Part shown: piece by piece, positions 1 through 6,368 of the stretch
Numbering within the stretch: position 1 is the stretch's first letter
How the letters are laid out: every line of letters starts with the position of its first letter
Assembly (NCBI GenBank): GCA_964626275.1
Contig: CAZVCZ010000082.1
Coordinates: forward strand, 1 to 8,025
Source: M55B157 sp964626275
GTDB taxonomy: Bacteria > Actinomycetota > Actinomycetes > S36-B12
DNA: 8,025 bases
Direction: 5' to 3'
Position numbers and translations under genes: made by a program
Notes under the pieces: generated by a model
What the model saw: only the letters and a program-made list of their open reading frames with translations
The model's database searches: none
What the model was told of the DNA's origin: nothing

Positions 1-431
1 CGGCGACCGCGCGACTGTGGTTCGTGCAGGAGGAAGGAATCGTGCCGGTGACGGCACCGGTAGAAGGCACCGAGCCGCAGCAGTTATTGGATGCACTCGC
101 CGCCGGTCCACCGGCTGACACCGAGAACCTGCGCACCGTTGTGGTCGATCCTCTGACCGGTGAGGCATTCGTCAGTGCGACGGACACCAATCCACCTCAG
201 GTAGGAATCGTGACGGTGCAGGCGAGTCCCGCGTTCACCGCTCTACCTCCCACCGAGCAGATCCTGCTGCTGGGTCAGGTGGTGTTGACGTTGACGGGGG
301 TGCGCACGACCGATGGGGTGCTCGTGGTCAACGAGCAGGGTGAGGCCCTCGCCGTTCCCCTGCCCGATGGGCGCCTCCTCGATGGACCTGCGACCGCAGC
401 GGACTATCGCTCACTCGTCCGGGCGTCGTGA
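1..431 (+). CDS. GerMN-domain protein, C-terminal part (5' end outside window)
   Basis: The reading frame is open from the left edge (first full codon at base 3) to a TGA at 429-431, giving about 142 visible residues; the true start lies upstream. The pattern fits a GerMN domain: an opening strand LWFVQEEGIVPV, a helix ending in the LLDALAAGPP segment (the family's 'aL..L..GP' signature), a variable strand region, a helix with TEQILLLGQVVLTLT, and a closing strand with VLVVNEQGEALAVPLPDG. The tail ATAADYRSL resembles the end of actinobacterial GerMN lipoproteins. Such proteins are usually exported and membrane-anchored through an N-terminal lipobox, which cannot be seen here. The domain takes its name from the spore germination protein GerM, but in actinobacteria its role is mostly unknown and need not involve sporulation. 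The sigma-factor gene starts 7 bp downstream, so the two are probably co-transcribed. The family call is from pattern recognition. Confidence 0.75.
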   Translation, partial: ATARLWFVQEEGIVPVTAPVEGTEPQQLLDALAAGPPADTENLRTVVVDPLTGEAFVSATDTNPPQVGIVTVQASPAFTALPPTEQILLLGQVVLTLTGVRTTDGVLVVNEQGEALAVPLPDGRLLDGPATAADYRSLVRAS

Positions 432-438
432 CCCCGAG

Positions 439-942
439 GTGAAGGACGACGTCTGGCTGGCGGAGATCTTCGACGCTCATGCGCTCGAGGTTCGCCGCTA
501 TCTACGCCGACGTCTGACCGGCGAGGCCAGCCCGGATGTCGATGCCGATGACCTCACCGCCGAGGTGTTCGCCATCACCTGGCGGCGACGCGAGGACGTC
601 ACGGATCCGGTCCTCGCCTGGCTGTACGGGGTCGCTCGCCGGGTGCTCGCTACCCATCGTCGTCGTGTGATCGCGCTTCCCACCGTCGACGTGGAGGAGG
701 ATCGTCACGTTATCGATACTGCCGACCTGGTGAGCGATGACCTGGTGTTGAAGCGGGCCTGGTCGATCCTGTCCGCGCGCGACCGAGAGGTGCTGCTGCT
801 CCTGGCCTGGGAGGGCCTGAGTGAAATCCAGGTCGCCGCCGTGCTGGGATTGAGTGAGGGCGGGGCCTCAGCGGCGATCTCGCGAGCGCGCCGACGACTA
901 CGCGAAGCGATTTCCGCGGAGGAGCGCGAGGGCGACCGCTAG
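439..942 (+). CDS. ECF-type RNA polymerase sigma factor (sigma-70 family)
   Basis: A 167-residue protein of typical ECF size with only regions 2 and 4. Region 2 covers about residues 7-76, with the core-binding segment DADDLTAEVFAITW (35-48) and the promoter-melting part DPVLAWLYGVARRVL (56-70) followed by a basic RRR. Region 4 covers about residues 100-160: LSARDREVLLLLAWEGLS (111-128), then the helix-turn-helix IQVAAVLGLSEGGASAAISRARRRLR. It would direct RNA polymerase to a specific set of promoters. The GTG at 439 is chosen because the sigma homology begins directly after it and it sits just past the upstream stop. The frame extends further upstream (an ATG at 382), but that part only reads the GerMN gene out of frame. 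No clear Shine-Dalgarno precedes 439, so translational coupling is likely. No anti-sigma gene is visible downstream; the ABC1 kinase lies convergently there. Confidence 0.9.
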   Translation: MKDDVWLAEIFDAHALEVRRYLRRRLTGEASPDVDADDLTAEVFAITWRRREDVTDPVLAWLYGVARRVLATHRRRVIALPTVDVEEDRHVIDTADLVSDDLVLKRAWSILSARDREVLLLLAWEGLSEIQVAAVLGLSEGGASAAISRARRRLREAISAEEREGDR

Positions 943-2906
943 TAGGGATCGCCTCGATCGCGTCGAGACAGGATGCGAGCGATGACGCGCAACTGCATCG
1001 CCGTCGCGGCGACCATGCCCACGAAGCCGATCACGCGCAGGTAGGTAGACACGGACTCGTTCGGCGCGAGTCCGGCAGCGATGAGGATGAGCGCGGAGCC
1101 CAACAGTCCCACCACTCCGATCGTGGTGAACAGGATCTGGGAGATCCAGCGATCGAGCCGATGCCCGTCCTCCCCGTACCAGCGATCGACGCGCATGGTG
1201 AGTCGTCCGGATCGAGCCTGCAGCGCGAGATCCTCGCCGAGTTGGGGCATCGAGCGCAGCACCGGAAGCGCCCGGACGAGTTCGCTCATCACCTGATCGC
1301 GGGGGTTCATCTGGGTGCTCATCACCAGACCACCCATGCGCTCCTGGGTGGCCGGTCCCATGCGGAAGGAGGAGTCGATGATCCGCAACGTGCCGTCGAT
1401 CGTGAGGGCAGCGCGAGCGAGCACGGTGAGGGCCTCGGGCGCGCGAACTCCATGTCGGTTGAGGACCTTCAACACCTCGGATAGGGCCGAGGGGTCGAAG
1501 CCCCCTGACTGCACGTCGGTGAGAATGGCTCCGAGATCGAACTCAAGGGACGAGATATCGATGTCGTCGGCGTTGTGTCCGGCGAGGCGACGAACGCCGC
1601 GCGCGAGGATGGAGGGGTCTCGCATCGTGAAGCCGATCGCGAGTTGCTGCAGACCCTCGAGGGTGATCGGGTCGAGATGACCGACGGCGCCGTAGTCGAT
1701 CAGCCACAGTCTTCCTTGCTCATCGATCAGGACGTTTCCAGGATGCGGGTCTGCGTGATAGACGCCGTGGGTGAGCACCTGGGAGAGGAAGGAATCGATG
1801 AGTCGCGAGGCGAGAAGGCTGCGTTCCACACCCGTGGCATCTACTGCGGCTCGATCCGACACGGGGACACCATCGACGGCCTCCATGACCAGGACGCGCT
1901 TGGTGGTGTAGTCAGAGAAGATCTCGGGCATCTCCACATCGGTCGAATCCCCGCGGTTGGCCCGCATCGCGGCGTTGTTTGCGAGTTCGCGAGTGAAGTC
2001 GAGTTCCTCGGTGATTCCTGAGACGAGTTCGCGAGCCAGGGCAGCGAGCCCGAGTCGCTGGGCGGAGTCGGAGCGGCGCTGGAACTGCTCGGCAGCCCAG
2101 ATCAAGACGCTGCCGTCGCGCTCCACGTTCTCTTCGATGCCGGGGCGCTGCACCTTCACGATGACCGTGCGGCCATCGAACATGACGGCGCGATGCGTGA
2201 CTCCGATCGATGCTGCAGCGAGCGCGTGATCATCGAAACTGGAGAAGATCTCCGAGATCGGCGCACCCAGTTCAGTTTCGATGACGGTGTGGACCTCGTC
2301 GACAGGAAGACCGGGGACCGAGGTACGAAGCCGGGCGAGTTCCTCGGTGAGAACGGCGGGAAGAAGGTCCTCGCGGGTGGACGCGATCTGGCCGAACTTC
2401 ACCAGGATGCCGCCGGCATCCTCGAGGGTTTTGCGCAGTGCCCGGGCGCCCTCCGGAGTCGCGAGGCTCTGGGTCGAGGGGATGCCGCGGCCGATGAGTC
2501 CATTGACGCGCGCCGCGTGGGCGATCTGGCGCAGTCGACGTAGACCGGCGAGTCGAATCTTGATCCAGCGGATCGGGTGGGGCAGCGACCAGCGGCGTCG
2601 TCGATCGCGCGGGCGGAAGATCGCGTCGAGAGCGACACTCGCGAGCAGGGTAATCACGAGGACATAGCCGAAGAAGCCGACGCCCAGTGCCCAGAGGTCG
2701 TTGAGGTCGTCGATATCCGCCTCGCTGTACTGGGCGGCGATGATGATGAGGCCGGCGAGGAACCCCACGATGCCGGCGAGCACAGCGCGCCCGAATCCTC
2801 GGCGGACACCGAGGATGCGCCCGGACAGCCAACCGACGACGACCAGCAGGACGACGATGACCAGGATCAGCCAGAGTGTGTCCCAGATCGTGGGCTCAGT
2901 CGTCAT
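939..2906 (-). CDS. ABC1/AarF/UbiB-family membrane-anchored atypical kinase
   Basis: A 655-residue protein. Three hydrophobic segments (about 8-30, 41-58 and 72-95) precede the kinase-like domain, and two more (about 590-612 and 621-642) end the protein. Family motifs are present: KFGQ at 170-173 with STREDLLP after it, the alanine-rich loop around 228-240, the lysine strand VIVKVQRPG (K251), ELDFTRELANN (301-311), the catalytic HADPHPGN (384-391) and the metal-binding DYG (404-406). Family members (UbiB, COQ8/ADCK) are ATPases or kinase-like proteins that support quinone or other lipid metabolism at the membrane; the substrate here is unknown. One oddity is that the usual QV after SIG in the alanine-rich loop is replaced by VT (residues 236-237). 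It is the third gene of the ABC exporter operon, 21 bp after the permease, with an ATG start and only a weak ribosome site. Its TAG stop overlaps the sigma-factor stop. Confidence 0.9.
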   Translation of the reverse strand: MTTEPTIWDTLWLILVIVVLLVVVGWLSGRILGVRRGFGRAVLAGIVGFLAGLIIIAAQYSEADIDDLNDLWALGVGFFGYVLVITLLASVALDAIFRPRDRRRRWSLPHPIRWIKIRLAGLRRLRQIAHAARVNGLIGRGIPSTQSLATPEGARALRKTLEDAGGILVKFGQIASTREDLLPAVLTEELARLRTSVPGLPVDEVHTVIETELGAPISEIFSSFDDHALAAASIGVTHRAVMFDGRTVIVKVQRPGIEENVERDGSVLIWAAEQFQRRSDSAQRLGLAALARELVSGITEELDFTRELANNAAMRANRGDSTDVEMPEIFSDYTTKRVLVMEAVDGVPVSDRAAVDATGVERSLLASRLIDSFLSQVLTHGVYHADPHPGNVLIDEQGRLWLIDYGAVGHLDPITLEGLQQLAIGFTMRDPSILARGVRRLAGHNADDIDISSLEFDLGAILTDVQSGGFDPSALSEVLKVLNRHGVRAPEALTVLARAALTIDGTLRIIDSSFRMGPATQERMGGLVMSTQMNPRDQVMSELVRALPVLRSMPQLGEDLALQARSGRLTMRVDRWYGEDGHRLDRWISQILFTTIGVVGLLGSALILIAAGLAPNESVSTYLRVIGFVGMVAATAMQLRVIARILSRRDRGDPY

Positions 2907-2927
2907 GGAGCGATCGTGCCATGTCCG

Positions 2928-3740
2928 CTAGGGACGGGTCATGCGGTTCCAGCCGCGGATGGAAAGCGCGCCACCGACGACAGCGAAGCCCACCACCCAG
3001 AGCAGCGACCAGCCGAGCGCTGAATCGACCTCACCGAGCAGAACCAGGCCGCGAGTGGCGTTCGCGAACTGGGTGACCGGGTTGATGGTGGCGAACCAGG
3101 CTAGCCAGTCGGGCATCGTCGAGACGGGGACGAACACGCTAGAGGCGAAGGTGAGGGGGAAGATCCAGATGAAGCCGGCGCTCTGGGCGACCTCGGGGGA
3201 TTTCACCGAGACCCCGATGGCGACCGCGATCCAGGCGAAGCCGAAGGCGATCACCATGAGCAGGATCCACGCGGCAAGCAGCCCCGGGCCCCATTCGGGT
3301 CGGAAGCCGACGAGGAGTCCGACGAGGAAGATGACGATGACGAGTAGCCCGGCGCGCAGCGTGTCGGCGACCACGCGACCGGTGAGCGGAGCGAGGCGTG
3401 CTGTGGGCAGGCTTCGCAATCGATCGGTGAATCCGCTCGCGAGATCATCGCTGATGGCGACAGACGCCGAAGCGGCGGAGAAGAGTGCGTTTTGCACCAC
3501 GATGCCCGGGATGAGCAGGTTGACGTAGTCGACTCCGGGGGGAGTCTCGATGGCGCCGCCGAACACATAGCGGAACAGCAGCACAAACATCACCGGCTGC
3601 ACGATCGTGAACACGATGGCCTGCGGATTCCGGCGGAATTTCGCCAGGCTGCGCTGCGCAAGCGCGAAGGTGTCGATGAAGAAGCGGCCCAGATTCGGGG
3701 TGTGGGACGCGGATGTCCGTCGAACTGCCGTGGTGCTCAT
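2928..3740 (-). CDS. ABC-2 type transporter permease (DrrB-like)
   Basis: A 270-residue membrane protein with about six hydrophobic segments (roughly 42-61, 75-95, 128-148, 153-178, 186-206 and 243-262). Family traits are the cytoplasmic stretch DDLASGFTDRLRSLPTAR (98-115), a conserved feature of DrrB-type permeases, and the segment FVPVSTMPDWLAWFATINPV (203-222), with the usual 'P...MP.WL..fa..NP' pattern before the last membrane span. It would form the membrane channel of an exporter driven by the ATPase encoded just upstream. DrrAB systems export antibiotics or lipids, but the cargo here cannot be read from sequence. Its ATG overlaps the ATPase stop as ATGA, and a GGAGG ribosome site lies inside the end of the ATPase gene, so the two are translationally coupled. 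It ends in TAG. Confidence 0.92.
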   Translation of the reverse strand: MSTTAVRRTSASHTPNLGRFFIDTFALAQRSLAKFRRNPQAIVFTIVQPVMFVLLFRYVFGGAIETPPGVDYVNLLIPGIVVQNALFSAASASVAISDDLASGFTDRLRSLPTARLAPLTGRVVADTLRAGLLVIVIFLVGLLVGFRPEWGPGLLAAWILLMVIAFGFAWIAVAIGVSVKSPEVAQSAGFIWIFPLTFASSVFVPVSTMPDWLAWFATINPVTQFANATRGLVLLGEVDSALGWSLLWVVGFAVVGGALSIRGWNRMTRP

Positions 3741-4711
3741 CGGCCTCGCCTCCGCTTCGGTGGCTCGGGAGCGGCTGGTTCTTCCTCCACCACATGCCCG
3801 GTGTAGGTGAGGAAGACATCGTCGAGGCTGGCGGTGGTCGTGCTCACTCCCGCCAGCGGGGTGACCTCCATGGCAGCGGCGAGGAGAGAGTTCACGCTGT
3901 CACTTGCCGTCCGCGCACGGACACTGCCCTCGACGATCTCACCGGTCACGGCATCTGCGAGAGCGGGCAGTGCGTGCGCGTCGACCGGAGTGAGGATGAG
4001 GATCTCCTCGCCAACGGTGGCCTTCAATTCCGTGGGCGTCCCTTCGACGACCACTCGGCCCGCATCGATGATGCTGATCCGTGAGGCGAGGGCGTCAGCT
4101 TCCTCGAGGTACTGGGTGGTGAGCACGATGGTGACACCTCGCGCAGCGATGGAACGCACCTCGTCCCAGAGGGCATTGCGGGTCCGGACATCGAGGCCCG
4201 TGGTGGGTTCGTCGAGGAACAGCACGCTGGGATCACCCATGAGAGACGCAGCGAGATCGAGTCTGCGGCGCATACCGCCGGAGTAGGTCCTCGCGGGGCG
4301 TTCGGCGGCATCGGCGAGGTCGAATCGCTCGAGCAGGTCGGTCGCCCGCCGCTGGCGCTCTGCTCGCGGCAGCCCGTAGAGCGTCCCGGTGAGAATCAGG
4401 TTCTCCTGACCGGTGAGTGATTCATCCACGGTGGCGTACTGACCGGCTACACCGATGATGTCGCGGACTGCTCCAGCCTCCCGGACGACGTCGAGTCCCT
4501 CGACGAAGACATGACCACTGGTCGGAATGAGGAGGGTGGTGGCCACGCGGATGAAGGTCGTCTTGCCAGCGCCATTGGGTCCGAGGATCGCATAGACCTC
4601 ACCGTTGGCGATCGACAGATCGAGGCCATCGAGGGCCTTCTTGCTGGTGTTCCGGGAGCCGTACACCACGTTGAGATCGCGTGCGAGCACCGCCCATTCG
4701 GAATCCGACAC
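3737..4711 (-). CDS. ABC transporter ATP-binding protein (DrrA-like, daunorubicin-resistance family)
   Basis: A 324-residue ABC ATPase. Walker A is GPNGAGKTT (44-52), the Q-loop is at Q91 in VAGQYATVDESLTG, the signature is YSGGMRRRLDLA (143-154) and Walker B is VLFLDEPTTGLD (163-174). The switch-histidine position holds glutamine (TTQYLEEAD, Q200), as is usual in the DrrA subfamily. After residue 230 comes a DrrA-type C-terminal domain ending in TASLDDVFLTYTGH (293-306) and a short basic/proline tail. It powers the exporter formed with the downstream permease. The start is GTG at 4711; I see no good Shine-Dalgarno before it and no better in-frame start, so a leaderless transcript is possible. 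A perfect inverted repeat sits 4-22 bp upstream. The stop overlaps the permease start by 4 nt (ATGA). Confidence 0.94.
   Translation of the reverse strand: MSDSEWAVLARDLNVVYGSRNTSKKALDGLDLSIANGEVYAILGPNGAGKTTFIRVATTLLIPTSGHVFVEGLDVVREAGAVRDIIGVAGQYATVDESLTGQENLILTGTLYGLPRAERQRRATDLLERFDLADAAERPARTYSGGMRRRLDLAASLMGDPSVLFLDEPTTGLDVRTRNALWDEVRSIAARGVTIVLTTQYLEEADALASRISIIDAGRVVVEGTPTELKATVGEEILILTPVDAHALPALADAVTGEIVEGSVRARTASDSVNSLLAAAMEVTPLAGVSTTTASLDDVFLTYTGHVVEEEPAAPEPPKRRRGR
3749..3753 (-). promoter_or_regulatory. Ribosome binding site of the ABC permease gene
   Basis: On the minus strand GGAGG lies 8 nt before the ATG at 3740, inside the last codons of the ATPase gene. It supports the ATG that overlaps the ATPase stop codon. 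Confidence 0.7.
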
Positions 4712-4714
4712 TCT

Positions 4715-4733
4715 CGACAGGCTACGCCTGTCG
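4715..4733. promoter_or_regulatory. Perfect 8-bp inverted repeat in divergent spacer; candidate operator
   Basis: CGACAGGC-TAC-GCCTGTCG is an exact inverted repeat with a 3-bp centre. It lies 4-22 bp upstream of the GTG start of the ABC ATPase and 41 bp upstream of the divergent SMP-30-like gene's ATG, in the only spacer between the two. Its size and symmetry suit a dimeric repressor such as a TetR-type protein, which often controls DrrAB-type exporters (inference). If transcribed, it could instead form a hairpin just before the ATPase start. No regulator gene is present in the window. Confidence 0.5.
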
Positions 4734-4761
4734 TGCCAGGCTCACGTCTATTGGGTCGAGA

Positions 4762-4770
4762 GAGGGGAGA
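4762..4770 (+). promoter_or_regulatory. Ribosome binding site deciding the start of the SMP-30-like gene
   Basis: The purine-rich GAGGGGAGA lies 4 nt before the ATG at 4775. The reading frame is open much further upstream, across the ATPase gene on the other strand, so this site is what fixes the start. Confidence 0.7.
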
Positions 4771-4774
4771 TCCC

Positions 4775-5785
4775 ATGGCTGATCGTCGGACGCCGTTGAA
4801 GCCGCTTCGCTGGACACCGCCGCGGGACCAGGGAATGACGGGGCAGTTCGAGCGACTGGATCGCATCGATGGGATCACGCTCCTGCCCGTCACCGGGGTG
4901 GGTCCCGAAGACGTGGCGATCGCTCAGGATGGTCGCCTCCTGACCGGAACGGCCGATGGCCGGATTCTGCGGGTGAGTCCCGATGGCCACCACGTCGAGC
5001 GAGTGGCGGAGACCGGGGGGCGTCCGCTGGGGATCGAGATCCACCCGGAGGGTTGGTGGGTGGTCTGCGATGCCGATCGCGGCTTGCTGCGCGTTGATTC
5101 CGGCACGGGGGATGTGGAAACCCTGGTGAATTCGATCGACGGTCAGCCCTTGCGCTTCACGAACAACGCTGCGGTGACAGCAACGGGTGAGATTTATTTC
5201 ACCGACTCCTCGCGTCGATTCGGGATTGAGGAGTTCAAGGGGGACCTGCTCGCGCACACCTCATCGGGTCGCCTGCTCCACTGGTCGGCCGGTCGGGATG
5301 TCCAAGTCGTGCTTGACGGCCTCGACTTCGCCAATGGTGTCGCCCTCGCGAAGGATGATTCCTTCGTGCTGGTCGCGGAGACGGGTGGCTATCGCATCCA
5401 GCGTGTCGATCTAATCGGTGATCATGCGGGTGCGGCACGGGTGATCCTGGACAACATGCCTGGGATGCCCGACAACATGTCCCGCGGGAGTGATGGAGTG
5501 TTCTGGATAGCGATGCCCTCGACCCGCAATCGCCTGTTGGACTCGCTGCTTCCTCGACCCGGCGCTCTTCGCTCGATGGTGTGGTCGCTGCCGGATGCTT
5601 TGCAGCCTGATGCTGATCGGGTGCTCTGGGTCGTCGGCATCGACGGCGAAGGTCGCGTGGTGCGTAATCTCTATGTCGAGAACGCCGACTACCACTACGT
5701 CACCGGGGTCCGGGAGCACGCGGGGAAGCTCTACCTCGGCTCGCTGGCGGAATCAGCCATCGGTGTCATCGGTATTCCGGCGTGA
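4775..5785 (+). CDS. SMP-30/gluconolactonase-type beta-propeller protein, strictosidine-synthase-like
   Basis: A 336-residue protein matching the strictosidine-synthase-like branch of the six-bladed beta-propellers. Visible signatures are EIYFTDSSRRFG (139-150), SSGRLLHW (163-170), LDFANGVALAKDDSFVLVAE (183-202), YRIQRVDLIG (206-215) and MPGMPDNMSRGSDGVFWIAM (228-247). By family comparison E45 (GPEDVAIA), N187 (FANGVA) and D233 (PDNM) are candidate metal ligands, as in SMP-30 lactonases. Most bacterial members are hydrolases or lactonases, or have no known activity; true strictosidine synthase activity is not implied. No signal peptide is apparent: the N-terminus is charged and proline-rich, so it is probably cytoplasmic. 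It is transcribed away from the ABC operon and ends 4 bp before the convergent CPVC membrane gene. Confidence 0.87.
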   Translation: MADRRTPLKPLRWTPPRDQGMTGQFERLDRIDGITLLPVTGVGPEDVAIAQDGRLLTGTADGRILRVSPDGHHVERVAETGGRPLGIEIHPEGWWVVCDADRGLLRVDSGTGDVETLVNSIDGQPLRFTNNAAVTATGEIYFTDSSRRFGIEEFKGDLLAHTSSGRLLHWSAGRDVQVVLDGLDFANGVALAKDDSFVLVAETGGYRIQRVDLIGDHAGAARVILDNMPGMPDNMSRGSDGVFWIAMPSTRNRLLDSLLPRPGALRSMVWSLPDALQPDADRVLWVVGIDGEGRVVRNLYVENADYHYVTGVREHAGKLYLGSLAESAIGVIGIPA

Positions 5786-5789
5786 TTTC

Positions 5790-6296
5790 CTAGGCGGAGG
5801 TGCGAACGGCGCAGGAGATCTCGCCGACGAGGCGCCTGCGGAGAGCCCAGATCAACAGCCCGATCGCGGCGACGGCGAGGATCGGCTGAATGGGGGCGAA
5901 CCACTGGACGGCACCGGTCGTGCCGAGTGCGATGAGGACGAGCTTGTTGCACACTGGACAGCCGACAGCGAAGAAGGAGACCAGTCCGCCGACCACACCG
6001 GCCTTGCCTGCTCGATCGAGATGATCAGTGGAGCTCCCGTCATCAGCGGTATCCTCCGCGGAGCCGCTATCGACCCGGGGAATCGCGATATACGTCGCGA
6101 CGAGCAGTCCGGCGAGGATTCCGGTGAGGATCGTGACCGGCCAGGACCACCACTCCGGCTCGATCGCGCGACCGAAGACCGGATTGGGGATGAGTGCCGT
6201 GGGAATGGCGAGCGCCACCGTGGAGAGCACCGCGGCGATGCCGGCGATCCCCCATCGGCGTGCGGGCCACATGCGAAGGGCCTGCCAGGACTGCAT
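5790..6296 (-). CDS. Small membrane protein with CPVC motif, possibly metal- or thiol-related
   Basis: A 168-residue protein with about four hydrophobic segments (roughly 15-36, 52-73, 99-128 and 133-151). An acidic loop at about 75-95 (SGSAEDTADDGSS) separates the halves. The third segment carries VGCPVCNKLV (C113, C116), followed by GTTGAVQWFAPIQPIL. One more cysteine, C162, sits in the C-terminal tail. I know similar 'GCPVCNK' membrane proteins only as uncharacterised actinobacterial proteins. The paired cysteines in a membrane helix suggest metal or thiol chemistry (inference). I chose the ATG at 6296 because a CsoR-like palindrome overlaps it and the hydrophobic core starts soon after. 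The frame is open further upstream (an ATG at 6347 and beyond), but that would put the palindrome inside the gene. It converges with the SMP-30-like gene and ends in TAG. Confidence 0.75.
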   Translation of the reverse strand: MQSWQALRMWPARRWGIAGIAAVLSTVALAIPTALIPNPVFGRAIEPEWWSWPVTILTGILAGLLVATYIAIPRVDSGSAEDTADDGSSTDHLDRAGKAGVVGGLVSFFAVGCPVCNKLVLIALGTTGAVQWFAPIQPILAVAAIGLLIWALRRRLVGEISCAVRTSA

Positions 6297-6310
6297 ACCC
6301 CCGAGGGTAT
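6295..6310. promoter_or_regulatory. CsoR-like palindrome overlapping the start of the CPVC membrane gene
   Basis: ATACCC-CCGA-GGGTAT is a perfect 6-bp inverted repeat with a 4-bp centre. C/G-tracts flanked by AT/TA ends are the usual form of operators for the CsoR/RcnR/CstR family (copper, nickel or persulfide sensors). The repeat covers the first bases of the minus-strand ATG at 6296. On that strand a TATACC element sits where a -10 box for a leaderless or near-leaderless transcript would be. A bound repressor would therefore block this gene. No csoR-like gene is in the window, so the regulator is inferred. Confidence 0.5.
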
Positions 6311-6356
6311 ACCAGGTCTCGGTTGGCGCGATACCCGGACGAAACATCGACCTGCT

Positions 6357-6362
6357 AGGAAG
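6357..6362 (+). promoter_or_regulatory. Ribosome binding site deciding the start of the ATP-grasp gene
   Basis: AGGAAG lies 6 nt before the GTG at 6369. The frame is open for another 258 codons upstream across the antisense CPVC gene, so this site and the onset of homology define the start. Confidence 0.75.
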
Positions 6363-6368
6363 CACTCC

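Noticed and set aside
313..438. Upstream start for the sigma factor
   Set aside because: This part only reads the GerMN gene in another frame, and sigma homology begins after 439.
931..953. Possible terminator hairpin GGCGA...TCGCC at the sigma/kinase junction
   Set aside because: Only a 5-bp stem with a 13-nt loop and no T-run; easily due to chance in GC-rich DNA.
2272..2832. 186-residue minus-strand frame inside the ABC1 kinase gene
   Set aside because: It is an arginine/proline-rich out-of-frame shadow of a gene with clear catalytic motifs.
939..3740. Frequent CGATCG hexamers as a possible genome-tag repeat
   Set aside because: They fall within codons (GAT, ATC, CGA, TCG) of ordinary genes without regular spacing. 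A genome-wide count would be needed to call them over-represented.
4709..4711. Possible loss of the ATPase switch histidine (Q200) as a defect
   Set aside because: Glutamine in TTQYLEEAD is normal for the DrrA subfamily, so it does not indicate an inactive enzyme.
4511..4774. In-frame upstream extension of the SMP-30-like gene
   Set aside because: It is antisense to the conserved Walker A region of the ABC ATPase. The ATG at 4775 has a strong ribosome site.
5812..5840. Possible hairpin (CGCAGG/CCTGCG) near the convergent 5785/5790 junction
   Set aside because: Short stem with a long loop and no T-run, inside coding sequence.
5595..6368. Long in-frame extension upstream of the ATP-grasp gene (would give a 783-residue protein)
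   Set aside because: It runs antisense through the CPVC membrane gene and the end of the SMP-30-like gene, is low-complexity and charged, and has no family resemblance. The GTG at 6369 has a good ribosome site and starts the homologous region.
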